From contig NZ_JAIQXU010000014.1 of NCBI RefSeq assembly GCF_020166395.1, positions 1 to 64,000 on the forward strand: a stretch of 64,000 bases of DNA, given 5' to 3'. The position numbers and the translations under genes were made by a program. The stretch is from Deinococcus betulae (GTDB lineage: Bacteria > Deinococcota > Deinococci > Deinococcales > Deinococcaceae). Under the pieces are notes generated by a model. It saw only the letters and a program-made list of their open reading frames with translations. It made no database searches and had not been told where the DNA came from. How positions within the stretch are numbered: position 1 is the first letter of the stretch; each line of letters begins with the position of its first letter. Shown here in pieces: positions 38,961-48,100 of the stretch.

Positions 38961-39085
38961 CAGTCGACTGTGCTTTCCAGGAAGCCCTGGAATCCTTCCG
39001 AAGCGGTGGTGTCGTTCGGCAGGATGAACCGGAAGCCGGTCAGGACGAAGACAGCGAGCTGGTCAGTGGTGTCTGGTTCCTTCAT
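38960..39085 (-). CDS. small precursor-like peptide, divergent paralogue, 41 aa
   Basis: First small gene of the array, starting at ATG 39085 with a GGAGGG box. The product (MKEPDTTDQLAVFVLTGFRF, then ILPND and a Gly/Phe/Glu tail) shares the LTG[YF] and ND positions with copies 1-4 at the same spacing, but is otherwise different. This pattern marks one peptide family with a conserved core. The longer in-frame ORF to 39376 lacks a start signal and is rejected. Confidence 0.8.
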   Translation of the reverse strand: MKEPDTTDQLAVFVLTGFRFILPNDTTASEGFQGFLESTVD

Positions 39086-39403
39086 CAGTATTCCCTCCCT
39101 GGTTGCGTTCGGGGTTTGCTGCTGTGGGCTGCGTCCCGTTCGTTGAAATGAGTATGCGGGCCCCCCCTTTGCCCCGACTTGACAGTGTTTTTCCAGCTTC
39201 TGGCCGGTAGATTGCCGGGACATTACATCCGGTGATTCTGTCGGTAGAGTCGGCTGTTCGCTTGGCATCGGCGGCCGTAGGCGACCATCCTGAGCATTCA
39301 CCCACGAACTCTCTTGGAGACCGACTTCTCTCAAACCGGCCTGTCTACCGCCCTTGCTCCAGATGGCGGTAGTCACTCAGCTCAATGGGCGGCTTCTTCG
39401 AGG
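39086..39403. other. upstream region of the peptide operon
   Basis: About 318 bases between the FAD monooxygenase stop and the first peptide gene, in the same direction. It must hold the peptide promoter if the operon is independent, but I cannot point to convincing -35/-10 boxes. No other ORF is supported. Confidence 0.4.
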
Positions 39404-40543
39404 TCAGCACCCCAGCCAACCTTTCGGTGCCGCCGCCAGCACTCTGATCAGGCCATGCCACGCCGCCACACCCAGGCGCGTCTCCGGGTTGGCCAGGCGG
39501 GGCGTCCCCGGCGGCAGGCGCTGCGCCTGCTCCACGTACGGCCGCATCAGCCGTTCATACGCTTTTAGCCCATCACGCACATCCACATGCGCCGCCACTT
39601 CCCCCGCCAGGACATAGGCGCCGGTAAGCGCCAAGCTGGTCCCCATCCCACTGATCGGACTGGCACAGTACGCCGCGTCCCCAACCATCGCCCGCCGTCC
39701 CTGTGACCACCGAGGCGCCTTGACCTGGGCCAGCACGTCGAAGTACCAATCGTCTGCCTGTTGAAGCCCGTCCAGGACTCGGTTCGCCTCCCAGCCTGCA
39801 TCCCTAAACTTCTGTTGGAACAGATGCTGCTGCTCCTCTTCGGACGGGTGAGGCGCGTTGGCTTTGCCCGAGGTATAAGACAGGAGCGCGCGAATGGTCC
39901 CGTACCGGTCAGGGCGCAGGTGGACGGCCCGGCCATGGGTGGTGGTGTACCACTGCCACCAGTTCACATCCGAAGCCTGACGAGGGATGGTCAGGAACAG
40001 CATCGTCTGGCCCACGGGCTTGACTTGAGGTTCGTCGCCAAACATGAGGTGACGGGTCTTGGAGTGCAGGCCATCGGCGGCGACCACCAAGTCGAACGTC
40101 TGAGCTGGTCCATGCTCAAAGGTCACCGCAACCTGTTGGCCTTCATCGTGAAGGGCCTGAATCCGGTCACCAAAACGGTAGGTGACGTCCTGTGCCGTGG
40201 CGTCGTACAGGAGCTGCGCCAGGTCCCCGCGGAGAATTTCCAGTTCGGCGGTGGCGCTGTCGTCGTCACCGGGGCGGACCGGAAATTCAGCGACCACCTG
40301 ACCGTCCTGCCCAATAAAGCGGGTGCCGACTTCACCGGTACTGGCGGCGCGCACGGCGGCTTCGAGCCCCATACGGCGAATGACTTCGCGGCCTGGTCCC
40401 CGAAGGTCGACGTTGTGGCCACCCGTGCGGAGGGTAGGCGCCCGTTCGACGACGGTGACGTCCCAGCCATAACGGTGAAGCCAGTAGGCCAGAGCTGGCC
40501 CAGCAATGCTGGCCCCAGCGATTAACACGTATCTTGGTGTCAT
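39404..40543 (-). CDS. FAD-dependent monooxygenase, 379 aa
   Basis: A class A flavoprotein hydroxylase. The dinucleotide-binding motif is IAGASIAGPALAYWLHRYGWDVTVVER near the start, the second FAD motif is MVGDAAYCASPISGMGTSLAL near 285, and the DG motif lies near VVAADGLHSKTR. No membrane segments. ATG 40543 gives the usual N-terminus (MTPRYVLIAGAS). It resembles TetX-like or aromatic hydroxylases; the substrate is unknown. It is upstream of the peptide array on the same strand, but 318 bases separate them, so a role in peptide modification is only a possibility. A palindrome before its start suggests a dedicated repressor. Confidence 0.9.
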   Translation of the reverse strand: MTPRYVLIAGASIAGPALAYWLHRYGWDVTVVERAPTLRTGGHNVDLRGPGREVIRRMGLEAAVRAASTGEVGTRFIGQDGQVVAEFPVRPGDDDSATAELEILRGDLAQLLYDATAQDVTYRFGDRIQALHDEGQQVAVTFEHGPAQTFDLVVAADGLHSKTRHLMFGDEPQVKPVGQTMLFLTIPRQASDVNWWQWYTTTHGRAVHLRPDRYGTIRALLSYTSGKANAPHPSEEEQQHLFQQKFRDAGWEANRVLDGLQQADDWYFDVLAQVKAPRWSQGRRAMVGDAAYCASPISGMGTSLALTGAYVLAGEVAAHVDVRDGLKAYERLMRPYVEQAQRLPPGTPRLANPETRLGVAAWHGLIRVLAAAPKGWLGC

Positions 40544-40607
40544 GCCTGCAGAGAAGCAAAGACGGGCGGGAGGATCGGCACGCCCGCTTACAGGGCTGGG
40601 CAGAAAT

Positions 40608-40626
40608 GGATGTTTGATAAACATCC
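40608..40626. promoter_or_regulatory. perfect palindromic operator before the FAD monooxygenase
   Basis: ggatgttt - gat - aaacatcc: two perfect 8-bp half sites around a 3-base centre, 65 bases before the monooxygenase start. It is the type of site bound by TetR-family dimers, but no such regulator gene is adjacent. Confidence 0.55.
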
Positions 40627-40990
40627 CCACGTCGAGATTGGAGGCGTTCACTGCTGGGCAGCAAGAGAGTCATCTCGGCGAGGTGGTCTGTCACGTGACG
40701 GCGTCTGGACTCCACCAACAGCATTCACCAACAGGAGAAGACAGGAGTTTCCCCTCTGGCACGCCTTTCGGGTGCAGCCCGACTTGACCGACGGAATTAT
40801 CAGGTGCGCTGCGGCAAAGGCCCCACAGTCAACGCCTCCACCGCGTCCCTGTGGTGGAGCGTTTCGGCACAGCCCACTGCGGTGCCAGGCCAGTTCCGAA
40901 ACAGTCAGAAGTTTTCAGAATTGGGTTTGCAGAGCGCTGAAGGCGAGGACCGTTCGGCACTTTTCCAGCTGGGACGGACGTATATCTGTC
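40627..40990. other. intergenic, no gene seen
   Basis: About 360 bases between the operator and the end of the LAL regulator gene. No supported ORF or terminator was recognised. Confidence 0.4.
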
Positions 40991-43810
40991 TCAGCGTGCG
41001 TAGCGTTCGCGCAGGGGGGCCGCTGGACGCGCCGCCAGTTCACGGTCCAGCATGCGGGCATACTCGCGGTAGGTGCCCTGCGCGCCCACCGTGTCCCCCG
41101 CCTGTTCGTAAGCGTCCAGCAGGGCCAGATAGGTGGCCTCGTGGAGGGGGTCCAGGTGCAGCAGGTGCCGGGCGGTGGCCACAGCTTCGGGCAACTCGGC
41201 GCGCGCCATCAGGCGCAGGCCAGCCGCCTGCGCGGCGCCCTGAAGTCGTTCGCGGAAGGCCTCGGCCCACTCCCCTTCCAGGGCGGGCATGAACGGCGCA
41301 GCGTGGGCCTGCACGGCTCGGCGTAGCAGGTCCAGATCGGTGCTGTGTTCGGCGTCCAGAATCAGCGTGGCGTCGCTGTGGACAGTCAGGGCCGGGGCCA
41401 GGGCATACAGGTTCTTTTCAAAGGGCAGTGGGTTAAACGGCAGGTGATCTTCCAGGGCCGCGCGCAGCTTGCGAATGGTGAGTTTGGCGTAATTGACGGC
41501 GCGCGTGTCGTTTGACCCGTCCCACAGGTCCCGGATGATGTCGGCCCGGCTCGCCTGGGCCTGCAGGGCCAGATAAGCCAGCAGGTCCGCCGCCCGGCTG
41601 AACGGCAGGTGCAGTGGCGCGCCGTTCAGCGTGGCCTGCACACTGCCGCAGGTCTGGAGGTGCAGTGTAAAGCCCTCGGCAGCAGGAAAAGCCGGAGCAG
41701 GCTTAATGGGCGGTGCGGGGCCGCGCAGGGTTACGCTGTGGGCGCGGCGCAGATAGGCAGGCAGCGGCACAGAGCTGGGCTGTCCATCCAGCAGGGCCAG
41801 GTACGCGCGGCGCAGGTCGCTGTCCGAGGCGTCTTCCTGCCAGAGGGTCCGGGCTTCGTCCAGTTGGCCCTGGGCAAAAGCCAGCACAGCCCGCGTGAAG
41901 GTCAGGGCCGCGCGCAGCGGCTGGTCGGTGGGCGGCAGATTGGCGGCGGCGTCATCAAGCGCCTCCTGGGCCGCGGGAAAGTCGCCCAGCTGGGTCAGGG
42001 TGTGCGCGTGGCCCAGCTGAATCCGGGTAATGAGTGGGGTCAGGTGCCGCTGCCGCGCGGCCTCCAGTGCCTGGGCGTAGGCCTGCGCCGCGCCGCCAAA
42101 CTCCGCGTTCCATAGCAGCACGTCTCCCTGCGTCTCCAGATACACCACCCGCAGGTCCGGCATGCTGCTGCCAATCAGGTCGAGCGCGCGGCCCACCAGC
42201 CCCTGCGCTTCTTCCAGCGCGCCCGCCTGAGCACGCAACATCGCCAGGTCGTTCAGACAGACAGCAATCTGCTGGTGGCTGTGCATGGACTCGTACAGAT
42301 CCAGAGCGCTGCGCAGATGCTGTTCACTCAGCACTGGGTCGCGCAGCTCTTCATAGATGGTGTGCAGAGTGAAGTATGTGCCGGCCCACTCCAGGGGATG
42401 CAGAGCCTGGGAGGTGTCCAGCAGCACGTCGGCGCGGGCGGCAGCCTCCTGCGGGCGGCCCAGGCGCAGCAGCGCCGCCACCTCCAAGCGCGCGGCGTCG
42501 GCACGCTGCGAGCGGGTCCGTGCGTGCTGGGTCAGAAGCTGCGCGTAATGCAGCTGCATCTGCCGTTCGCCCCGGCGGTGCGCGGCGTGCGCCAGTGCGC
42601 GCAGCGCGTCGGGTTCCAGCTCCTGTTCCAGCAGACTCGCGGCCAAGGACTCGCCCTCCTGCACGCGGTCTGTCCGGATAAGGGCCAGTGCCAGCGCGGC
42701 GTTCAGGGCGGGCGGAAGGGGCTGCCAGCGCCGCAACTGTTCCAGAGTGCTCAGCACAGAGGGGTAATCAATGCGCCACAGGTACTCACTGCACAGCCGC
42801 GTGGCCAGAGTCTGCGCGGGCAGCGCGTGACCCCCGCGTTCGTAGTGCTGCAAAGCCAGCAGCGGCTCTCCGCGCGCCTCGGCCTGCTCCGCCGCCCGGC
42901 GGTATAACTGCGCGGCGCGTTCGGGTGTGCGTCCCAGTTCTTCTCGCAGAACGTCCATCACTGCCTGAAGCGGCACAAAGCGGCCTGGGGCCACCGGTGT
43001 CATGGGGAGCCCAACATCCTGCGCCGCCTCTATCCAGCCGTCTGGAAGTGACAGCTGCGCGTCTCGGGCGCGGGTCTCGCTCCACTCCTCCAGGGTGGCA
43101 GCTTCAGGGAAGGCCGCGCGCACCTTGCTGGGCAGGCGAGACAGGAGGTCGCGCACCAGGTCCAGTGGCGACAGCGTGCCGTGCGCGTTCGCCGCCAGCA
43201 GCGCCAGCCCAGCGGGCCAGCCGCTCAGGCCGCGCGTCTCTACCAGATCGGGTACGTACGCGCCGCGCCGCTCGAAGTACGCCTGCGTCTCCTGCGGCGT
43301 AAAGCGCAACTGGTCCCCGCTGATCAGAAGCGTCTGCTCGGCCATGAACGCTGTCGGCAGAGGCAAATCCGGGCGGCGCGGCGCGGCGGCCAGCACACGG
43401 TGCCCTTCATGCAAGTCCTGCACGAACTCTGCCAACCAGCGCAGGGTATTGACATGGGCCAGGTGCAGGTGATCCAGGGTGAGCAGCACGTGGTCGTCCA
43501 GTGCGTTCAGGGCGCGGGCACAGCTGCGGGGGTCTATAAACTCGCGGGGCCCATCGGGCAGGTGCGCTTCTGGAATTTCCTCCCGCAGCGTGTGCAGAAA
43601 ACGGGTGTTGAAAATGGCGGGATCGCCGTCATCTGGGCTCAGGCTCAGCCACGCAGAGCGGCGTCCTCCCTGCCGGGCATACTGCGCCATCAACGTGGTC
43701 TTGCCGAACCCCGACGGGGCAATCAGCAGCACCAGGCTCTCTTCACTGCGCTCAATACGGTCCAGGAGATGCGTGCGGCGAAGTTCATGACGCAGGGGGC
43801 GTGGAATCAT
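40991..43810 (-). CDS. LAL/SARP-type regulator with P-loop, repeats and C-terminal BTAD, 939 aa
   Basis: ATG 43810 (MIPRPLRHELRRTHLLDRIE) gives the usual MalT-like start. Walker A is APSGFGKTTL at 31-40 and Walker B-like VLLTLDHLHL lies near 150. Residues about 330-690 are TPR-like helical repeats. In place of a LuxR helix-turn-helix, the C-terminal 220 residues hold an OmpR-type winged helix (FTLHLQTCGSVQATLNGAPL, LLAYLALQAQASRADIIRDL) and a BTAD domain (HPLHEATYLALLDAYEQAG-type repeat). Such ATP-dependent activators switch on secondary-metabolite genes. It lies upstream of the peptide operon on the same strand and is likely its activator. Confidence 0.9.
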   Translation of the reverse strand: MIPRPLRHELRRTHLLDRIERSEESLVLLIAPSGFGKTTLMAQYARQGGRRSAWLSLSPDDGDPAIFNTRFLHTLREEIPEAHLPDGPREFIDPRSCARALNALDDHVLLTLDHLHLAHVNTLRWLAEFVQDLHEGHRVLAAAPRRPDLPLPTAFMAEQTLLISGDQLRFTPQETQAYFERRGAYVPDLVETRGLSGWPAGLALLAANAHGTLSPLDLVRDLLSRLPSKVRAAFPEAATLEEWSETRARDAQLSLPDGWIEAAQDVGLPMTPVAPGRFVPLQAVMDVLREELGRTPERAAQLYRRAAEQAEARGEPLLALQHYERGGHALPAQTLATRLCSEYLWRIDYPSVLSTLEQLRRWQPLPPALNAALALALIRTDRVQEGESLAASLLEQELEPDALRALAHAAHRRGERQMQLHYAQLLTQHARTRSQRADAARLEVAALLRLGRPQEAAARADVLLDTSQALHPLEWAGTYFTLHTIYEELRDPVLSEQHLRSALDLYESMHSHQQIAVCLNDLAMLRAQAGALEEAQGLVGRALDLIGSSMPDLRVVYLETQGDVLLWNAEFGGAAQAYAQALEAARQRHLTPLITRIQLGHAHTLTQLGDFPAAQEALDDAAANLPPTDQPLRAALTFTRAVLAFAQGQLDEARTLWQEDASDSDLRRAYLALLDGQPSSVPLPAYLRRAHSVTLRGPAPPIKPAPAFPAAEGFTLHLQTCGSVQATLNGAPLHLPFSRAADLLAYLALQAQASRADIIRDLWDGSNDTRAVNYAKLTIRKLRAALEDHLPFNPLPFEKNLYALAPALTVHSDATLILDAEHSTDLDLLRRAVQAHAAPFMPALEGEWAEAFRERLQGAAQAAGLRLMARAELPEAVATARHLLHLDPLHEATYLALLDAYEQAGDTVGAQGTYREYARMLDRELAARPAAPLRERYAR

Positions 43811-44043
43811 CACAGCACTCCAGGGAGCAGGCACAAAGAGGATGAGGCCCCCATCAAGAAAATGAGGGAGATGACCCAGTATACATGTGGCTCAGGCCAT
43901 AGGCCGGCAGATCTAAAAACCTGTCCAGTACGCCGAAACGAGCGCGCCATCTAAAGTCATTCTCCAGGCGATTGTGCTGTTTCTCCCAGTTTTCTCCGAG
44001 CGGTTTTTACGCTGTGCTCACTTAGATCACAGGAGGAACACCC

Positions 44044-44211
44044 ATGCGCACCCTCATCATCGTTTTGCTCGCCCTTCTGAATACCTCTGTCGCCTCAGCC
44101 GAAGGGACGCCCAATTCCAATACGCTCCAGGGCGGCGTGGGCATCATTCTGCCTATTCCCCTCCCAATTGGTGGTTGCCTACAGCCAGGGCAACCGGTTC
44201 CGCCCAGCTGA
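44044..44211 (+). CDS. small secreted Pro/Gly-rich peptide, 55 aa
   Basis: ATG 44044 has an AGGAGG box at 44031-44036, 7 bases upstream. MRTLIIVLLALLNTSVASA is a clean signal peptide with cleavage after ASA, releasing about 36 residues with the repeated hydrophobic Pro/Ile pattern ILPIPLPIGG, one Cys and a Pro-rich end. It is divergent from the LAL regulator. No family is recognised; it could be a secreted signal, a small envelope peptide or an antimicrobial. Confidence 0.65.
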   Translation: MRTLIIVLLALLNTSVASAEGTPNSNTLQGGVGIILPIPLPIGGCLQPGQPVPPS

Positions 44212-44291
44212 CCAGCAAGCGGTCCTCTGTTGCACCTGCTGTGCGGCTGTCCATGACAGTCACTCTCTTACACCGCTTTGTGAATCCACTC

Positions 44292-44325
44292 TCTTCGGTG
44301 TGCTTGTCATCAAGCACACCGAAGA
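44292..44325. promoter_or_regulatory. long perfect stem-loop downstream of the small peptide
   Basis: tcttcggtgtgcttg (44292-44306) and caagcacaccgaaga (44311-44325) are perfectly inverted, 15 bp, around tcat. There is no T-tract on either strand. It could end or stabilise the peptide mRNA, or be a protein-binding site. Confidence 0.6.
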
Positions 44326-45103
44326 CTGCTGTGAGGCTCTGGACGCTGCCTCTAAATTGCCCTTCAGGAACAGCAGTGGGCTTGCTCGCTCCTGCAGAAG
44401 GGAAGTGGAGTTGGGGCGCTGCCGGTTAGAGAAGGGCTCATCAATTCAGACGCAGCCCGGCGAGCAACGTTTTCGTTCTCGCTCCTGAGGTCACCCAATA
44501 GCTCTCCCTAAACGCTTAAAGGACCTTTCAGAGCGGTATTTTTTAATTCACACTCCTCTTCTCTCGACCCGCAGTCAGCCATTCGGCTGGCCAAACAAGG
44601 CTGATGCCCGGCTCGTGGGTGGCGCCAAGGAGACAGCTGCCGCGCCGCCTGTTCCACGGCACTTTGGGTTTCTGCGGGTCGCCCTGATGGTCTCTCCTAT
44701 CGTCAAGGCTTATCTCTATCTGCGCCAGATTCGATGCTGCGTGCTTGGCGCCACATGTCCTACGCCGGCAGCTTTAGAGCGCCGGCGTTAACGCGCGGAT
44801 AACGCTCAAACTCAACAATGAAGCTGTCCAGGCCAGCTGACCCGTCCACAGGCGCGTCTCTCGCCTTGGGCAACGCCATTCTTTCCGTCCTGCTTCGCTT
44901 TTTCCCCTGGAGTGTGCCGCTTGCCTGAAGAGCTTCCAGCCGTGAACTAAGGTCTCCGCAGGATCAGCCGGGCCTCAGCGGTTCCGGCCGACCTACAGGT
45001 CACCACGGCGCCGCCTCGTTGCGGGGTCGCAGCGTCGTGAGCACCTGCTTCTCTATTGAGCCCTGCCCCGCAATCTGGCACAGACGTGCCAGAGGAGCTT
45101 TTC
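44326..45103. other. intergenic, no gene seen
   Basis: About 780 bases before the giant-protein genes. It contains one hairpin, acgccggc (44762-44769) with gccggcgt (44781-44788), without a T-tract. No supported ORF. The promoter of the giant-protein genes must lie here or close to 45104. Confidence 0.4.
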
Positions 45104-48100
45104 ATGACTGCACTCACTGACCGTTCTGCTGCGGCCCGGCCCACCCACATGGCCACGCCTCTACCCCGAACAGACCGCTCTGAGGCACACCTGTTCACGT
45201 TGAGCCGCATGAACACCTTTGACAACGGCGCGGGTCCACTGCCAGGGCAGGTCACCTTGCTGCGGCCCGACGTCCACGATCCTTCGCAAGATCAGCTCTT
45301 CTTGGACCAGCTGCTGCTCCCGCGCGATGCCTGGCGCTACGACAGTCACGACCGGCGGCTGAGTTGGCGGGGCGCCTTCGGCGGCGGCCAGCTGACCCTG
45401 ACCACCAGCCGGGGCGGCACGGGGGTCATTGGTCCAGTGGACGCTCCTATCAACGTTGACGCTTCGTCCACAGCCAACTTTCTATGCGACATGGCCCTCA
45501 ACACCGGCGCCACCTATGAAACCAGCGGCGGCACCGTCGTGGGGTTCAACTGGGACCCCACCTCGCCCGCGTGGGTAAATGCCGGCTGGGTGAAGGGCCG
45601 GCTCAACCTCAGCTACACCGTGACCACCGGGGGGCCGTTTCAGCCACCGACCATCACCTTCACCTTCACGGACAACCAGACAGAAGACGTGCCGTGGTCT
45701 CCTGGCCTGGGCACCTTCGCCTCAACGCTGCAGCTGGGTAACCGGCACGGGCTGACTGTCTGGGACCTCACCTTCAAATCGAATGTGCCTCCGCAAGATG
45801 ACCAGGGCGAGCCGTTTACCGGCCCAGACAGTGTGTATCCGTACTGGATGCAGGTGGTGGAAGACGCCGCCGCCAGCGCGCTGGACGGCGTCATGATGAT
45901 CGACAACCTGGCCCCGCAAGGCACCCTGGTGGGGATGCGGGGGGTCCGGCAAAACGCGCGGATCACCGGCTATTACCAGGCGGCCGAGGGCCAGGCGCCG
46001 TTCGGCATTTTCAATGGACAGTTGATGGTAGACGGACAACCGGTGCCTGGGACCGCCGTCCGTGGCGACACCTTGTTCTGGAACGCCCTGCCTGCCGATC
46101 TGCAGGGGCGCCTGGGCCTGGCGGCGCAGGGTCAGGCCACCTTTGAGGCGGATGGTTCGCTAGCCGACGCTGGGCAGGGCCAGATGCTGCGGCGACTGAG
46201 CGGCAATCACGCCCTGGCGACCCTTAAAGCCCATGAGGACCTGCATCCCGCCTTGACCGCGCGGCATGCAGAGGCAACGGACGCCCTGTACAGCAGCACC
46301 CTGGACATTTACGGCCTGCTGGCGATGAATCCCTTCGTTCAGAACAGTCAGGGGCAGTGGGGGGACGCGGTCCAGGCCGCCGTCACCAACGACCTGAGCA
46401 ACATCATGAACAGCTTTATACCGGCTGACATGTGGAAACTCCTGTTTCCCCAGCAGCCGCAGCCGTCATTGACTGGAGAGCTGGCGGTGGTGGCCAATTC
46501 GCCGGTTGAGGGCGTCGCCGATCCGAAAGCCTGGTATCAGTCACTGGCAACGGCAGTGATGACCTCAGGTATGTCCGGCGGCTCCGACGTGAACTGCAAC
46601 AATATGAACGGCCCACGGGCCGATCAGTGGCTCAAATCGCAGGTAGGCACCTCCAAGGTGTACTACACGCACAGCCAGCTGCTCTTCACCTACGAATGGC
46701 AGCAGCGTTTTCCCCTGACGGCCCAGTACCTGACCGATCAGCAGACCAATGCGGGCACGTACAGTCCGCAGATTGACGCCCAGATCGCCCAGAGCGTCAA
46801 CGACATCAACACCAACGTGGTGGCCGACGCCACCGACCCGGACCTGAAAACCAAGCTGATTACCGAGGTGACGGCGGTTGGGGCCTACGCCAAGACCAAT
46901 TCGCTGTATTGGGCGTTCGCCTTTTACAGCTACAACACCACGCCGGCGGTCCTGGCCAACATCGCGCTGCAAATGGGCATCAACACGGGGTCCAGCGACG
47001 GCACGACATTGTCCCGGCTCTTTCAGCAGAACGTGGCCGTGCTGACCGCACTGGATCCCAGCGGCTACTTCGCGCAGCAGTACACCACCACCATCAACAC
47101 CTTCATGGCGACGAACATCCTGCCCAGCATGTTCGGCTTTACTGGCGACGCCCAGAGTTTCGACCTCATCAAGCAGTATCTCCAGTACTTCGTGACGCAG
47201 AACCTCAACAACGAAGATCAGCAGATCGCACAGGCGGCCGCGCAGATCAGCGCCATCTTGCAAGACGAGGACGCCGACAAGATGCTGCACGATTCCCTTG
47301 AGGCGCTGCGCGACTTCTCGGGTGCCATTCAGGACGCCCTCGCGCTGCCCTTTATCGCCAACCGTTTCGTCAAATGGTTCACGGCCAAGTTCCCTAGATT
47401 CTCGTCCGTCTCCAATCTGTTCGGTTCCCTGCTAATCGGCGGAATCACTGGCCTGGCTGTCTTTAACCTCGTGACCACGTTTAAGCAGTGGGACAAACTG
47501 ACCGACGCCCAAAAAGCTCAGGTCGTGATCGAGGCCTCACAGATTGGGCTTCAGATCGTGGCGGCTGTGGTCAAGCGGGGGGTCCGCATTTACGCCATCT
47601 ACAGCGTCGAAGGCATGACCCGCGCGCAGCGGGCCGCCGCCGTCAGCAAGATCATCACGGTCGGAGAAGACTCCGCGCTGGACCAGGGGCTGGTCCGGAT
47701 CGGCAATTCTGCTGCCCGCTGGCTGGCCGATACCGAAGGGACCATTGGCAAACTGGCCGTGGTGGATCAAGGGGTCGTGACTGCTGTGCTGGTCAACAGT
47801 GCCGAGACGGCAGCGGAACAGGCGGGCTGGGTCGGGAAGGTCTTTGGCCGAAACCTGGACGAGTTTATTGCAACTCGCGTTGGGCCCCTGTTCATCCTGG
47901 CGGGCATCGGGTTCAGCATCTACCAGATCAGCCAGGGCGAAAAGGGCATTCAGCTGGCGAGCGACATCATCAATATTGTCAGCGGCTCTTTGATGTTGTT
48001 CGGTACCCTGGGGGGATGGGCCGTTTCAGGGGGCCTGATCGCGGCGGACGGGTTTATGGCCGGTCTCATCTCAGTGGCCGGTCCCCTGGCCGTGCTGCTG

